From Sphingomonas sp. (lineage in GTDB: Bacteria > Pseudomonadota > Alphaproteobacteria > Sphingomonadales > Sphingomonadaceae): a DNA stretch of 64,000 nt. The stretch covers positions 1,702,995-1,766,994 of the forward strand of contig JAHBZH010000001.1 in assembly GCA_019635535.1 (NCBI GenBank), written 5' to 3'. Numbering within the stretch: the first letter of the stretch is position 1; each line of letters begins with the position of its first letter. A program made the translations under genes and the position numbers. Below, piece by piece: positions 45,800 to 56,318 of this stretch. The notes beneath the pieces are model-generated. The model ran no database searches and was not told the DNA's origin. It was given only the letters and a program-made list of their open reading frames with translations.

Positions 45800-47104
45800 A
45801 TGCGCCTGTCCCGCTATTTCCTGCCCGTCGCCAAGGAGACGCCCGCCGACGCACAAATCGTCAGCCACAAGCTGATGCTGCGCGCGGGCCTCATCCGCCA
45901 GACCGCCGCCGGCATCTATGCCTGGTTGCCGCTCGGCCATCGGGTGTTGAGGAAGATCGAACGGATCGTGCGCGAGGAACAGGATCGGGCCGGCGCGGTC
46001 GAATTGCTGATGCCCACGATCCAGTCGGCCGATCTGTGGCGGGAATCCGGGCGCTACGACGCTTACGGCCCCGAAATGCTGCGCTTCACCGACCGGCACG
46101 AGCGCGAGATGCTGTACGGGCCGACCAACGAGGAGATGATCACCCAGATCTTCCTGGGCTCGGTCAAATCCTATCGCGATCTGCCGCGCACGCTCTACCA
46201 TATCCAGTGGAAGTTCCGCGACGAGGTGCGGCCGCGTTTCGGCGTGATGCGCGGCCGCGAATTCCTGATGAAGGACGCCTACAGCTTCGATCCTGACGAG
46301 GCCGGGCTGAAGGCGAGCTACGAGGCGATGTTCGTCGCCTATCTGCGCACCTTCGCGCGGCTCGGCCTGCAGGCGGTGCCGGTCAAGGCGCCGACCGGCC
46401 CGATCGGCGGCGATCTCAGCCACGAATTCCACATCCTCGCCGACACCGGCGAAAGCGCCGTCTTCTACGACGCGGCGCTGGAGGACATCTCGCGCGAGGA
46501 ATTGCTGTCCGCCGACGCCTCGACGATCGCGAAGCTCACCTCTCTCTATGCGATGGAGGAGGAAGAGCACGCTAAGGTCGCCGATTGCCCGGTGCCGGCC
46601 GATCGGCTGCGCCAGCGGCGCGGCATCGAGGTCGGCCACATCTTCGCCTTCGGCACCAAATACAGCGCGTCGATGGGCTTTGCCGTGCAGACCGCCGACG
46701 GCGGGCAGGCCCACCCGCAAATGGGCAGCTACGGCATCGGCGTCTCCCGCCTGATGGGCGCGGTCATCGAGGCCAGTCATGACGAGGCCGGGATCGTCTG
46801 GCCGGAAAGCGTGGCGCCGTTCCAGGTGGGGCTGGTCAACATGCGCTCCGACGATGCGGCCTGCGCGGCGGCGTCGGACGATCTCTATGCGAAGCTGACC
46901 GACGCTGGCGTCGAGACGCTCTACGACGACCGCGATGAGCGCGGCGGCGCCAAGTTCGCGACGATGGATCTGATCGGTCTGCCCTGGCAACTCGTCGTCG
47001 GCCCGCGCGGACTGGCGAACGGCATGGTCGAGCTGAAGCGCCGCGCGACGGGCGAGCGCGAGGAACTGAGCATCGAGAGCGCGCTGGCGAGGCTGACCGC
47101 GTGA
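45800..47104 (+). CDS. proS: Prolyl-tRNA synthetase (short alphaproteobacterial form)
   Basis: 434 residues. Class II motifs are present: motif 2 in [26 protein letters not shown] and motif 3 in [16 protein letters not shown], followed by the anticodon-binding domain ([24 protein letters not shown]). The approximately 180-residue YbaK-like editing insertion found between motifs 2 and 3 in most bacteria is absent, as is known in alphaproteobacteria, so Ala-tRNA-Pro must be cleared by a separate trans-editing protein. It charges tRNA-Pro. The stop overlaps the lolC start (GTGA), linking it to lipoprotein export genes. Confidence 0.95.
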   Translation: MRLSRYFLPVAKETPADAQIVSHKLMLRAGLIRQTAAGIYAWLPLGHRVLRKIERIVREEQDRAGAVELLMPTIQSADLWRESGRYDAYGPEMLRFTDRHEREMLYGPTNEEMITQIFLGSVKSYRDLPRTLYHIQWKFRDEVRPRFGVMRGREFLMKDAYSFDPDEAGLKASYEAMFVAYLRTFARLGLQAVPVKAPTGPIGGDLSHEFHILADTGESAVFYDAALEDISREELLSADASTIAKLTSLYAMEEEEHAKVADCPVPADRLRQRRGIEVGHIFAFGTKYSASMGFAVQTADGGQAHPQMGSYGIGVSRLMGAVIEASHDEAGIVWPESVAPFQVGLVNMRSDDAACAAASDDLYAKLTDAGVETLYDDRDERGGAKFATMDLIGLPWQLVVGPRGLANGMVELKRRATGEREELSIESALARLTA

Positions 47105-48351
47105 TCCTCTCCCGCTACGAGCGGATGATCGCCCGGCGCTATCTGATGCCGGGCAAGGGCGAGGGCTTCATCTTCCTGGTCGCGGGGATCAGCCTCGCGG
47201 CGGTGATGCTCGGCGTCGCCGCGCTCATCATCGTGATGAGCGTGATGAACGGCTTTCGCGCCGAATTGTTCGACAAGGTTGTGGGGCTCAACGGCCATGC
47301 CGTGATCCAGGGCTATGGCGGCCGGCTCGACGATTGGGAGCCGATCCTGCAGCGGACGCGGCAGACACCCGGCGTGGTCGCCGCAAATGCGCTGATCGAA
47401 CAGCCGCTGATGGCGAGCAACCAGGGGCGGGTGGAGGCCATATTGCTGCGCGGCGTGACGCCCGAGGACATGGCCGAAAATCCGGTGCTCAACGGCAATG
47501 TGCTGGCCGGATCGCTCGCCAATGTGCGACCGGGCACCGACAATGTCGCGATCGGCTCGCGGCTCGCCGAATTGCTCGGGCTCGATATCGGCGGATCGAT
47601 CACGATCATCAGCCCGCAGGGGCGGGTGACCCCGTTCGGCACGATGCCGCGCATCGTCGACTATCGCGTCGCGGCCATTTTCGAGGTGGGCCTCTACGAT
47701 TTCGATCGCGCTTTCGTCGTCATGCCGATGGAGGAAGCGCAGAATTTCCTGATGATGGGCGATGCCGTCGGCATGATCGAGGTCGAAACGACCGATGCCG
47801 ACAGGGTGCAGGATATCCTCGCCCCCGTCGCGCGGACCCTGGGGGGCAGGGCGGTCATCAACGACTGGCGATCGATGAACTCGGCCCTGTTCGAAGCGCT
47901 GCAGGTCGAGCGCGTCGTGATGTTCGTGGTGCTTTCGATCATCGTCCTCGTCGCCGCGTTCAACATCCTCTCGGCGCTGGTCATGCTGGTGCGCGCGAAA
48001 CGGCGTGACATCGCGATCCTGCGCACGATGGGCGCGACCCGCGCCGGCGTGGTGAAGGTATTCATGATGGTGGGGCTCACCATCGGCGTGCTCGGCATCA
48101 TCGCCGGCTTCATTCTCGGCATGCTGGGGCTGCATTACCGCCAACCGATTGTGGATTTCTTCCAGCGACTGACCGGCCGCGAGTTGTGGGACCCGACGGT
48201 TCGCTTCCTGACCGAGCTGCCGGCCAAGACCGATCCGGTGGAGGTCGCCGCGATCGTCACGATTGCGCTCGTCCTCACCTTCCTGGCGACGATCTTCCCG
48301 GCCTGGCGCGCGTCGAAGACCGATCCGGTGCAGGTGCTGCGCTATGAGTGA
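47101..48351 (+). CDS. lolC: Lipoprotein-releasing ABC transporter permease (LolC/LolE family)
   Basis: 416 residues from GTG 47101, overlapping proS. It has one N-terminal membrane segment ([31 protein letters not shown]), a periplasmic MacB-like domain (residues about 45-260), and three C-terminal segments ([41 protein letters not shown], then two more), the fold of LolC/LolE. With LolD it detaches outer-membrane lipoproteins from the inner membrane and passes them to LolA. Only one permease gene is present, so it probably forms a homodimer, as in LolF-type systems. Overlaps lolD by eight bases. Confidence 0.93.
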   Translation: MILSRYERMIARRYLMPGKGEGFIFLVAGISLAAVMLGVAALIIVMSVMNGFRAELFDKVVGLNGHAVIQGYGGRLDDWEPILQRTRQTPGVVAANALIEQPLMASNQGRVEAILLRGVTPEDMAENPVLNGNVLAGSLANVRPGTDNVAIGSRLAELLGLDIGGSITIISPQGRVTPFGTMPRIVDYRVAAIFEVGLYDFDRAFVVMPMEEAQNFLMMGDAVGMIEVETTDADRVQDILAPVARTLGGRAVINDWRSMNSALFEALQVERVVMFVVLSIIVLVAAFNILSALVMLVRAKRRDIAILRTMGATRAGVVKVFMMVGLTIGVLGIIAGFILGMLGLHYRQPIVDFFQRLTGRELWDPTVRFLTELPAKTDPVEVAAIVTIALVLTFLATIFPAWRASKTDPVQVLRYE

Positions 48352-49015
48352 CGCGCTCGCCGTAATCGACCTGAGGCGCAGCTTCACCCAGGGCGGCGCC
48401 ACGATCGACGTGCTGCGCGGGGTGAACCTCGCGGTCGCGCCGGGCGAGATCGTGGCTTTGCTCGGCCCCTCCGGCTCGGGCAAGTCGACTTTGCTGCAGG
48501 CGGTCGGGCTGCTCGAGGGCGGCTTCGATGGCTCGATCCGCATCACCGGCGAGGAGGTCGCCACGCTCGACGATGCGGACCGCACCCGCGTCCGGCGCGA
48601 GACCCTGGGCTTCGTCTATCAATTCCACCATCTGCTGCCGGATTTCTCCGCGCTGGAGAATGTCGTGCTGCCGCAGCTCGTGCGGGGCGCGCCTCGCGCC
48701 GATGCCGATGCCCGCGCGGAAAGCCTGCTCGGCACGCTCGGCCTGAGCCAGCGCCTCACGCACCGCCCGGCCCAGCTCTCCGGCGGCGAGCAGCAGCGCG
48801 TCGCCGTCGCCCGCGCGCTCGCCAACCGTCCGGCGCTGGTGCTGGCCGACGAGCCCACCGGCAATCTCGACGAGCATACCGCCGACGTCGTGTTCGCCGA
48901 ATTCCTCCATCTCGTGCGCGAGGAGGGCAGCGCCGCTCTGGTTGCCACCCACAACGAACGCATCGCCGCCAAGATGGACCGGGTGCTGCGGCTCCATGAT
49001 GGAGTGCTCGAATAG
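48344..49015 (+). CDS. lolD: Lipoprotein-releasing ABC transporter ATP-binding protein
   Basis: 223 residues from ATG 48344, overlapping the end of lolC. Walker [10 protein letters not shown] at about residues 42-50, Q-loop [17 protein letters not shown] (the Lol-specific FHHLLPDF region), signature LSGGEQQR, Walker [16 protein letters not shown] and H-loop ATHNER. It supplies ATP hydrolysis to the LolC-type permease for lipoprotein release. Followed by dnaE after 83 bases. Confidence 0.95.
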   Translation: MSDALAVIDLRRSFTQGGATIDVLRGVNLAVAPGEIVALLGPSGSGKSTLLQAVGLLEGGFDGSIRITGEEVATLDDADRTRVRRETLGFVYQFHHLLPDFSALENVVLPQLVRGAPRADADARAESLLGTLGLSQRLTHRPAQLSGGEQQRVAVARALANRPALVLADEPTGNLDEHTADVVFAEFLHLVREEGSAALVATHNERIAAKMDRVLRLHDGVLE

Positions 49016-49098
49016 CCCAACCTGCCGTATGACGGAAAGCTGTGGACGAAACCGGCCGGGGGGTTCCCCGACTCGCCCCCGGCGCCCATAGTCCTTCC

Positions 49099-52000
49099 AT
49101 GTCGTCCGCGCCTTACGTCCCGCTTCGCAACTTCTCCTGCTACACGATGCTGGAAGGCGCGATCGATCCGAAGGCGATCGCCAAGCAGGCGAAGCGGCTC
49201 GATTTTCCCGCCGCCGCTTTGGTCGATCGCAACGGGCTCTACGCCGCCATGCCGTTCACGGAGGCTTGCCTCGGCGAAGGCGTGCAGCCGATCGTCGGCA
49301 CGTTGCTTGGGGTGGCGCGGCCCGGAACGGCGGAGGGCAAACCGCCGGTCATCGACTGGCTGGCGCTCTATGCGCAGAACGAGGCCGGCTATGCCAACCT
49401 TTGCGCTCTGGTGTCCGAAGCGCATCTCGGCCGCCCGGTGGAACAGGAGGCGCATGTCGCGCTCGATGCGTTGGAGGGCCGCACGGAAGGCCTGATAGCG
49501 CTTACCGGAGGCGGGGAAGGGGCGCTGGCCCGGTTGCTCGCCGAAGGCCAGAACGCGGCCGCCGAAGCGGTCGCCGACCGGCTGGAGGCGCTGTTTCCAG
49601 GCCGTCTCTATGTCGAGCTCAGCCGACGCGGCGATCCGGTCGAGCAGGCGGCGGAAGCGGCGCTCGTCGAGCTCGCTTATGCACGCGACCTGCCTTTGGT
49701 CGCGACCAACCCGGCCGCCTATGCCGAGGCGACCTTCCACGGCGCGCATGACGCGATGCTGTGCATCGCCCAGTCCAGTCAGATCGCGCGGGACGATCGC
49801 ACCCGCTCCTCGCCCGAGGCCTGGATGAAGCCCGCCGCCGACATGCGGGCTTTGTTCGCCGATCTGCCCGAGGCGATCGACAATAGCTCCGTGGTCGCGA
49901 TGCGCTGCGCCGTCGGCGCGCCGCAGCGCAAGCCGATCCTGCCCAGCATCGCCGGCGACACCGACGCCGAGGCCGAGCAGCTTCGTCGCGACGCCCGCAT
50001 CGGGCTGGCCGCCCGGCTCGAGCTCTGCGACGATCTGACCGAGGCCGACCGGAAAGCCTATTTCGAGCGTCTCGCTTACGAGACCGACATAATCGTCGAC
50101 ATGGGCTTCGCGGCTTATTTCCTGATCGTCGCCGATTTTATCAAATGGGCGAAGGAGCAGGACATTCCGGTGGGCCCCGGCCGCGGCTCCGGCGCGGGCT
50201 CGGTGGTCGCCTGGGCGCTCACCATCACCGATCTCGATCCGCTGAAACTCGGCCTGCTGTTCGAACGCTTCCTCAATCCCGAGCGCGTGTCGATGCCGGA
50301 CTTCGATATCGACTTCTGCGAAACCCGGCGTGGCGAGGTGATCCGCTACGTCCAGGAGCGTTACGGGGCCGACAAGGTCGCGCAGATCATCACCTTCGGA
50401 AAACTCAAGGCCCGCGCCGTGCTCAAGGACACCGGCCGCGTGCTGCAAATGCCCTACGGCCAGGTCGACCGGCTCGCCAAGCTGGTGCCCAACCATCCGA
50501 CCGATCCGTGGACGCTGGAGCGCGCGCTGAACGGCGTGTCCGAGCTGGCGGCGGAGTACAGGAATGACGCCGACGTGCGCCGCCTGTTCGATCTGGCGCG
50601 CAAGCTGGAAGGCCTGCCGCGCCACAGCTCGACCCACGCCGCCGGCGTGGTGATCGGCGATCGCCCGCTTGATCAGCTCGTCCCGCTCTACCGCGATCCG
50701 CGCTCGGACATGCCGGTCACCCAGTTCGACATGAAATATGTCGAGGCGGCGGGGCTGGTGAAGTTCGATTTTCTTGGTCTCAAGACGCTCTCGGTGCTGC
50801 GCAAAAGCGTGGCCCTGCTGGCGAAACGCGGCATTGCGGTCGATCTCGACCGGCTGATGCCGTGGGACGATCCGGAGGTCTATGCGTTGCTCCAGCGGGC
50901 GGATACGGTGGGCGTGTTCCAACTGGAATCGGAGGGCATGCGCCGTACGCTGGCCGCGGTGAAGCCGAGCAATTTCGGCGACATCATCGCGCTCGTCTCG
51001 CTCTACCGGCCCGGTCCGATGGACAATATCCCGATGTTCGGCGACCGCAAGAACGGCCGCGCGCCGATCGAATATCCGCACCCGCTGCTCGAGGACGTGC
51101 TCAGGGAAACCTATGGCATCTTCGTCTATCAGGAGCAGGTGATGGAGGCAGCCAAGGTTCTGGCCGGCTACAGCCTGGGCGAGGCCGATCTGCTGCGCCG
51201 CGCGATGGGCAAGAAGATCAAGGCGGAGATGGACGCGCAGCGGGAGCGCTTCGTCACCGGTTGCGCGGCGAACGACATCGGCCGGGCGAAGGCGAACGAA
51301 TTGTTCGACTTGATCGACAAGTTCGCCGGCTACGGCTTCAACAAGAGTCACGCGGCAGCCTATGCTCTGGTCGCTTACCAGACCGCCTGGCTGAAGGCGC
51401 ATCATCCGGTCGAATTCTTCGCCGCCTCGATGAGCTTCGACATCCATCTGACCGACAAGCTCGCCATCTTCGCCGACGACATGCGCCGGCTGGGGATCGA
51501 ATGCCTGCCGCCGTCGATCAATGCCAGCGAGGCGGATTTCAGCGTTGAGGCGTCGGGGAACGGCCATGCGGTGCGCTACGCACTCGGCGCGCTCAAGGGT
51601 GTAGGCGAAAAGGCGATGGAGCAGCTCGTCGCCGAGCGCCGCGCCGGTGGGCCGTTCCGCGATCTCGACGATCTCGCCGCGCGGATCGATCCGCGCCTGC
51701 TCAACCGCCGCCAGATCGAAAGCCTCGCCGGCGGCGGTGCGTTCGACGGGCTCGCCGAACGATGGTCGGCCTTCGCCGCGGCCGAGACGATCCTCGCCGC
51801 CGCCTCCAGCGCGGCCGAGGCGCGCGAGAGCGGGCAAGGCGGTTTGTTCGGCGAAGGCCCCGCAGCGGTCGCGCCGATCCGGATGCCGCCTTGCGAGACC
51901 TGGACGCTGGCGCAGACCATGGCGGCGGAAAAGGAGAGCTTCGGCTTCTATTTCTCCGCTCATCCGGTCGACAATTACCGCCATCTCGCCGAGGCGCAGG

Positions 52001-52587
52001 GCGCGCGCAGCTTCCTGCAACTCGTCTCGCTGCCGGCACCGGCGGATGGCGGGCGCAGCCCCGGCCGGATGGCCGCCTTGGTCGAAGACACACGTTGGCG
52101 CACTTCGGCCAAGGGACGGCGTTACATGATGGCGACCCTGTCCGATCCCTCCGGTCAGTTCGAGGCGACGATCTTCGACGACATGGTCGCCGAACAGGTC
52201 GCCAATGCCGCCAAGGCCGGCACCTGCGCTCTGCTCGACGTCGAGCTCGACCGCCGTCCCGGCGAGGAGACGCCGCGCGTCACGATCCGGACGCTGCAAA
52301 GCCTGGAGAACCTGTCCAAGCGCACCCGACTGCGGCTCGAGGTGGAGGTGGCGGACGTGGCCGCCGTGTCCGCGCTCGCAGACGCGCTGACCGGCGACCG
52401 GGGAGGGGGCGGTGAGGTGCGGCTGAAGGCGAGCATCGATGGGGCCGAAGCCGAAATCCTGCTCGGCTGCGATTTCTCCGTCGATGCCGAGCTCGCGGCA
52501 CGGATCGAGCGTGTGCCGGGCGTGCTCTTAGTCAATCTCGCGCTGGCCGATCGGGCTTCCCCGGCACGGCTTGCGCTCGTCGGCTGA
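49099..52587 (+). CDS. dnaE: DNA polymerase III alpha subunit
   Basis: 1162 residues from ATG 49099 (SSAPYVPLRNFSCY). Domain order: PHP (residues 1 to about 280), palm with catalytic Asp401 and Asp403 in PDFDIDFCETRR, fingers (RPGPMDNIPMFGDRKNGR, then GEADLLRRAMGKKIKAEM and GYGFNKSHAAAYALVAYQTAWLKAHHP), tandem HhH and the OB domain near the C-terminus (FEATIFDDMVAEQ). The PHP motif HxH normally found near residue 12 is replaced by RNFS, so this domain has lost metal-dependent activity. It is the replicative polymerase DnaE1 by length and motifs, not the error-prone DnaE2. Confidence 0.95.
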   Translation: MSSAPYVPLRNFSCYTMLEGAIDPKAIAKQAKRLDFPAAALVDRNGLYAAMPFTEACLGEGVQPIVGTLLGVARPGTAEGKPPVIDWLALYAQNEAGYANLCALVSEAHLGRPVEQEAHVALDALEGRTEGLIALTGGGEGALARLLAEGQNAAAEAVADRLEALFPGRLYVELSRRGDPVEQAAEAALVELAYARDLPLVATNPAAYAEATFHGAHDAMLCIAQSSQIARDDRTRSSPEAWMKPAADMRALFADLPEAIDNSSVVAMRCAVGAPQRKPILPSIAGDTDAEAEQLRRDARIGLAARLELCDDLTEADRKAYFERLAYETDIIVDMGFAAYFLIVADFIKWAKEQDIPVGPGRGSGAGSVVAWALTITDLDPLKLGLLFERFLNPERVSMPDFDIDFCETRRGEVIRYVQERYGADKVAQIITFGKLKARAVLKDTGRVLQMPYGQVDRLAKLVPNHPTDPWTLERALNGVSELAAEYRNDADVRRLFDLARKLEGLPRHSSTHAAGVVIGDRPLDQLVPLYRDPRSDMPVTQFDMKYVEAAGLVKFDFLGLKTLSVLRKSVALLAKRGIAVDLDRLMPWDDPEVYALLQRADTVGVFQLESEGMRRTLAAVKPSNFGDIIALVSLYRPGPMDNIPMFGDRKNGRAPIEYPHPLLEDVLRETYGIFVYQEQVMEAAKVLAGYSLGEADLLRRAMGKKIKAEMDAQRERFVTGCAANDIGRAKANELFDLIDKFAGYGFNKSHAAAYALVAYQTAWLKAHHPVEFFAASMSFDIHLTDKLAIFADDMRRLGIECLPPSINASEADFSVEASGNGHAVRYALGALKGVGEKAMEQLVAERRAGGPFRDLDDLAARIDPRLLNRRQIESLAGGGAFDGLAERWSAFAAAETILAAASSAAEARESGQGGLFGEGPAAVAPIRMPPCETWTLAQTMAAEKESFGFYFSAHPVDNYRHLAEAQGARSFLQLVSLPAPADGGRSPGRMAALVEDTRWRTSAKGRRYMMATLSDPSGQFEATIFDDMVAEQVANAAKAGTCALLDVELDRRPGEETPRVTIRTLQSLENLSKRTRLRLEVEVADVAAVSALADALTGDRGGGGEVRLKASIDGAEAEILLGCDFSVDAELAARIERVPGVLLVNLALADRASPARLALVG

Positions 52588-52626
52588 GGCAATAGACTGA
52601 CCCCGATGTGAATTGGGGAGAGGGCG

Positions 52627-54210
52627 ATGCTGGGCACGATGCAGGATTTCGAGCTGCGGGTTCCGCGGCTGCTGGATCATGCCGAGCGCGAGCATGGCGC
52701 CCGCGAGATCGTCAGCTACTGGGCGGACGGCACGATGACCCGCACGAGCTGGGCTGGAATCGCCCGCGACGCGCGCAAACTGGCGCAGGCGTTGGAGAAA
52801 CTGGGGGTGAAGCCGGGGGAGCGGGTCGCGACGCTGGCGATGAACCACAGCCGCCATCTCGTCGCCTGGTATGGCGCGATCGGCATGGGCGGCGTGATCC
52901 ACACTATCAATCCGCGCCTGTTCGACGAACAGCTCGCCTACATCGCCAATCATGCGGAGGACAAAGTCCTCTTCTACGACAAGATGTTCGAATCGATCGT
53001 GGAGCGGCTGAAGCCGCAATGGACGACGATCGACCATTATGTCTGCTTCGACGACGGGGCGTTCGAAGCGCTGATCGGCGCGGAGGACGGCCGTTATGCC
53101 TGGGTGGAAGGGCCGGAGCGCGAGCCGTGCATGCTCTGCTACACGTCCGGCACCACCGGCCATCCCAAAGGCGTGCTCTACACGCACCGCTCCAGCGTCA
53201 TACACGCATTGGCCGAGATGCAGCCGGCGGTGTTCGATCTCGATTCCACCGCCGTCGCGCTGCCGGTCGTGCCGATGTTCCATGCCGCCGCCTGGGGGCT
53301 ACCTTTCGCGGGCGCCGCTGCGGGGATCAAGTTCGTCTATTCGGCGGTCAACGATCCCACGGTGCTGTGCACCTTGATGAACGAGGAGAAGGTGACGCAC
53401 TCCGCCGGCGTGCCCACCGTCTGGCTCGCCATGTTCCAGTATATGGACGCGAGCGGAAAGCGGCCCGAGCATCTGAAGATCGTCACGATCGGCGGCTCGG
53501 CGGCACCGCGCGCGATGATCGAGCGGATCATGAAGATGGGCGTGCGGGTCAACCATGCCTGGGGCATGACCGAAACCTCGCCGATCGGCACGATGGGCGC
53601 GCCCAGCTACGATTGGGACGATCTGTCGTTCGAGGAGCAGGTCGATCTCACCTGCCGGCAGGGGCGGGTGCCGTTCGGCGTCGAGCTGCGCGTGATCGGG
53701 CCGGACGGCGAGGTGCTGCCGCGTGACGGCGAATCCTCCGGCAATCTCCAGATCCGCGGTCCCTGGATCATCCGCCGCTATTTCAAGGCCGATGCCGACG
53801 CCGCCGATGCGGACGGCTGGTTCGACACGGGCGATGTCGCGGTTCTCCATCCGGACGGTACGATGCAGATCACCGACCGCTCAAAGGACGTCATCAAGTC
53901 GGGCGGCGAATGGATCAGCTCGGTCGATCTCGAAAATGCCGCGGTCGGCTGCGCGGGCGTCGCCGAGGCCGCCGCGATCGGCGTCCATCACCCCAAATGG
54001 GACGAACGGCCGTTGCTGCTGGTCATCCGCAAGGAGGATTCGGGCGTGAGCGCCGACGACATCCAGGCGCATCTTGCGAATCACGTCGCGAAATGGTGGC
54101 TGCCGGACGAAATCCTGTTCGTCGACAGCCTGCCGCACACCGCGACCGGCAAGCTGCTCAAGACCGCCTTGCGCGAGCAATATCGCGATCACCGGCTCGT
54201 CACGGCTTAA
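52627..54210 (+). CDS. Acyl-CoA synthetase / long-chain fatty-acid CoA ligase
   Basis: 527 residues, preceded by GGGGAGAGGG. AMP-binding signature [19 protein letters not shown] near residue 172, then [13 protein letters not shown], the hinge-region [36 protein letters not shown], and catalytic Lys in [15 protein letters not shown]. It activates a carboxylic acid to the acyl-AMP and then the CoA thioester. The GEWISS and HAWGMTE motifs are those of medium/long-chain fatty-acid ligases (FadD-like). Likely substrate is a fatty acid; exact chain length unknown. Confidence 0.92.
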   Translation: MLGTMQDFELRVPRLLDHAEREHGAREIVSYWADGTMTRTSWAGIARDARKLAQALEKLGVKPGERVATLAMNHSRHLVAWYGAIGMGGVIHTINPRLFDEQLAYIANHAEDKVLFYDKMFESIVERLKPQWTTIDHYVCFDDGAFEALIGAEDGRYAWVEGPEREPCMLCYTSGTTGHPKGVLYTHRSSVIHALAEMQPAVFDLDSTAVALPVVPMFHAAAWGLPFAGAAAGIKFVYSAVNDPTVLCTLMNEEKVTHSAGVPTVWLAMFQYMDASGKRPEHLKIVTIGGSAAPRAMIERIMKMGVRVNHAWGMTETSPIGTMGAPSYDWDDLSFEEQVDLTCRQGRVPFGVELRVIGPDGEVLPRDGESSGNLQIRGPWIIRRYFKADADAADADGWFDTGDVAVLHPDGTMQITDRSKDVIKSGGEWISSVDLENAAVGCAGVAEAAAIGVHHPKWDERPLLLVIRKEDSGVSADDIQAHLANHVAKWWLPDEILFVDSLPHTATGKLLKTALREQYRDHRLVTA

Positions 54211-54294
54211 CGATCGGCGGCCGTCCGTCCCATAACGGGGCAGCCGTTTTCGCCGCTAGATTTCGTTTACCACCGGGCGTTTACGCCCACGCGC

Positions 54295-55467
54295 ATGTAT
54301 CGGGCGGGACGCATCGCGACATTGGCGGAAACGACGCAGGCCAGCGTCGCCCGATTCACGCCCGTGCCCGATTCCGCCGAGTTGCGCGCCTTCGTCCATG
54401 ACGGCATCGATCCGCGCCTGGCGCGCGACTGGGCGGCGCTGGCCGGACAGGCATCGGAACCGAATGGATTCGCCGAGCACTGGTTCGTCGCGGCTTCGCT
54501 GGCGACGCTGCGCGGCGGGCGCGACGTGCGGATCGTCGAGGTCCGGCGCGGCGGCGCGATGATTGGCGTGATGCCGATCGCGATCGAGCATCGTTACGGG
54601 CGCCTGCGTGTCCGTTTCCTGCAGAATTGGTGCCATCATCACAGCTTCCTCGGTACGCCGCTGATCCGCGCGGGCGAGGAAACCGCGTTCTGGACAGCAC
54701 TGCTCGACCTTCTCGACAGCGCGGATTGGGTGCCGGGCTTCCTGCATCTGCGTGGGCTGGTCGAAGACGGTCCCGTGCATCGCGGCCTGATCGCGGCACG
54801 GCCCGGCGCGGCGACCGTCCACCGCGAAGCCCGCGCGCTGCTGTGCAGCGAGCTGTCGCCGGCCGCCTATTACGAGCAGGCGGTGCGCCAGAAGAAACGC
54901 AAGGAGCACCGCCGCCTGCGCGCCCGGCTGGCCGAACAGGGTGCATTGCGCGCCCATATCCTGGGCGATGGGCGCGCGCTTCATGCATGGGCCGACGCCT
55001 TTCTCGCGCTCGAACGCGCCGGCTGGAAGGGTCGGGCGGGCAGCGCGCTGGCCTGCGCGGTCGATACGGAGGGCTTCTTCCGCGATGCGCTGGCCGGCGC
55101 CTGGGAAGCGGGGCGGCTCCAGTTCCTGCGGCTCGACCTGGAGGGCAGGCCGATCGCCATGCTGGTCAATTTCCTGTGCGCGCCGGGCGGTTTCTCGTTC
55201 AAGACCGCGTTCGACGAGGCCTATGCGCATTTCTCGCCCGGCGTGCTGCTCCAGATCGAAAATCTGGGCAATCTCGGCCGGCCCGACATCGCTTGGATGG
55301 ACAGTTGCGCGGCCGAAAATCACCCGATGATCGAGGGCCTGTGGCGGGAGCGGCGCGTGCTCGCGCGCGTCACCGTGCCGCTCAAGGGCACGCGTCGCGC
55401 CGCGACGTTCCGCGCCTGCCGCGTGATCGAAAGCAGCTGGGCGCTGGCCAAGAGGGCAGGGCGATGA
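54295..55467 (+). CDS. GNAT/BioF2-like acyltransferase, first gene of a three-gene operon
   Basis: 390 residues. ATG 54295 is the first in frame but lacks a good ribosome-binding site. The sequence resembles the CelD/BcsL-type acetyltransferase fold: NGFAEHWFVAASLATL at the N-terminus, then RKEHRRLRARLAEQGAL, and a C-terminal core GRLQFLRLDLEGRPIAMLVNFLCAPGGFSFKTAFDEAYAHFSPGVLLQIENL in which the acetyl donor would bind. It probably acylates a sugar or amino-sugar at the cell surface or in the cytoplasm. Its stop overlaps the next start (ATGA). Confidence 0.8.
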   Translation: MYRAGRIATLAETTQASVARFTPVPDSAELRAFVHDGIDPRLARDWAALAGQASEPNGFAEHWFVAASLATLRGGRDVRIVEVRRGGAMIGVMPIAIEHRYGRLRVRFLQNWCHHHSFLGTPLIRAGEETAFWTALLDLLDSADWVPGFLHLRGLVEDGPVHRGLIAARPGAATVHREARALLCSELSPAAYYEQAVRQKKRKEHRRLRARLAEQGALRAHILGDGRALHAWADAFLALERAGWKGRAGSALACAVDTEGFFRDALAGAWEAGRLQFLRLDLEGRPIAMLVNFLCAPGGFSFKTAFDEAYAHFSPGVLLQIENLGNLGRPDIAWMDSCAAENHPMIEGLWRERRVLARVTVPLKGTRRAATFRACRVIESSWALAKRAGR

Positions 55468-56318
55468 CCGCGTTCGGCGCCGGCGCGCGCACCGCTTTGT
55501 CCGCGGCCTATCCGGAGATGCCGGTGCTACTCGATCATGGCCTGGCCGGCCATCCGCTGCTGACGCTCGATGTGCTGGCCGGGCTGGCGCAGCGCATCCG
55601 GCCCGTCGATGTCGAATATAATCGCGCCGATCTGCCGGTCGGCATCGACCCCGCAGACACGCCCGCCAACGGCCTCTCCGTCGCGCGGACGATCCGCGAG
55701 ATCGAGCAATGCGGTTCCTGGATGGTGCTGAAATTCGTCGAGCAGGATCCGGCTTATCGCGCCTTGCTCAACGAGACGCTCGCTTTGCTGGAAGAGAATG
55801 TGCGCCCCGCCACTCGCGCGATGCTGAAGCGCGAGGCGTTCGTCTTCATCTCCTCGCCCGGCGCCGTCACGCCGTTTCACTTCGATCCCGAGCACAACAT
55901 CCTGCTCCAGATCCGGGGCACGAAGCGCATGACAATCTTTCCCGCCGCCGACGAGGCGCTGGTGAGCGGCGCGGCGCATGAGGCCTTCCACGCCGGCGGT
56001 CACCGCAACCTCGTCTGGCGCGACGAGTTCGCGGCGAAGGGCGCGGCGTTCGATCTGGCGCCGGGCAAGGCCGTCTACGTGCCGGTCAAGGCGCCGCACT
56101 GGGTGAAGAACGGGCCGGAGGTGTCGATCTCGCTTTCGGTCACCTGGCGCAGCGAATGGAGCTATCGCGAGGAATATGCGCGCGCCATGAACGCGATGCT
56201 CCGCCGCGCCGGCCTGAGCCCCGCCGCGCCGGGCCGCTATCCGCGCCAGAATCGTGTGAAGTCCTTCGGCTGGCGCGTCATCGACAAGGCGCGCCGCACG
56301 CTGGGGGGCAGAACATGA
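55464..56318 (+). CDS. Cupin-like JmjC-type Fe(II)/2-oxoglutarate oxygenase
   Basis: 284 residues. The facial triad is clear: His139 and Asp141 in TPFHFDPEHNILLQI, and distal His212 in APHWVKNGPEVSISLSVTW. These are the metal ligands of JmjC/cupin-8 hydroxylases, which oxidise protein side chains or small molecules with 2-oxoglutarate. It is sandwiched by four-base overlaps between the acyltransferase and the deacetylase, so the three are co-translated. Substrate unknown; a product of the operon or a conserved protein partner is plausible. Confidence 0.82.
   Translation: MTAFGAGARTALSAAYPEMPVLLDHGLAGHPLLTLDVLAGLAQRIRPVDVEYNRADLPVGIDPADTPANGLSVARTIREIEQCGSWMVLKFVEQDPAYRALLNETLALLEENVRPATRAMLKREAFVFISSPGAVTPFHFDPEHNILLQIRGTKRMTIFPAADEALVSGAAHEAFHAGGHRNLVWRDEFAAKGAAFDLAPGKAVYVPVKAPHWVKNGPEVSISLSVTWRSEWSYREEYARAMNAMLRRAGLSPAAPGRYPRQNRVKSFGWRVIDKARRTLGGRT

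Noticed and set aside
48619..52299. Long antisense open frame of about 1226 codons opposite lolD and dnaE
   Set aside because: It mirrors a well-conserved gene in high-GC DNA, has no ribosome-binding site and reads as low-complexity Arg/Leu/Asp sequence.
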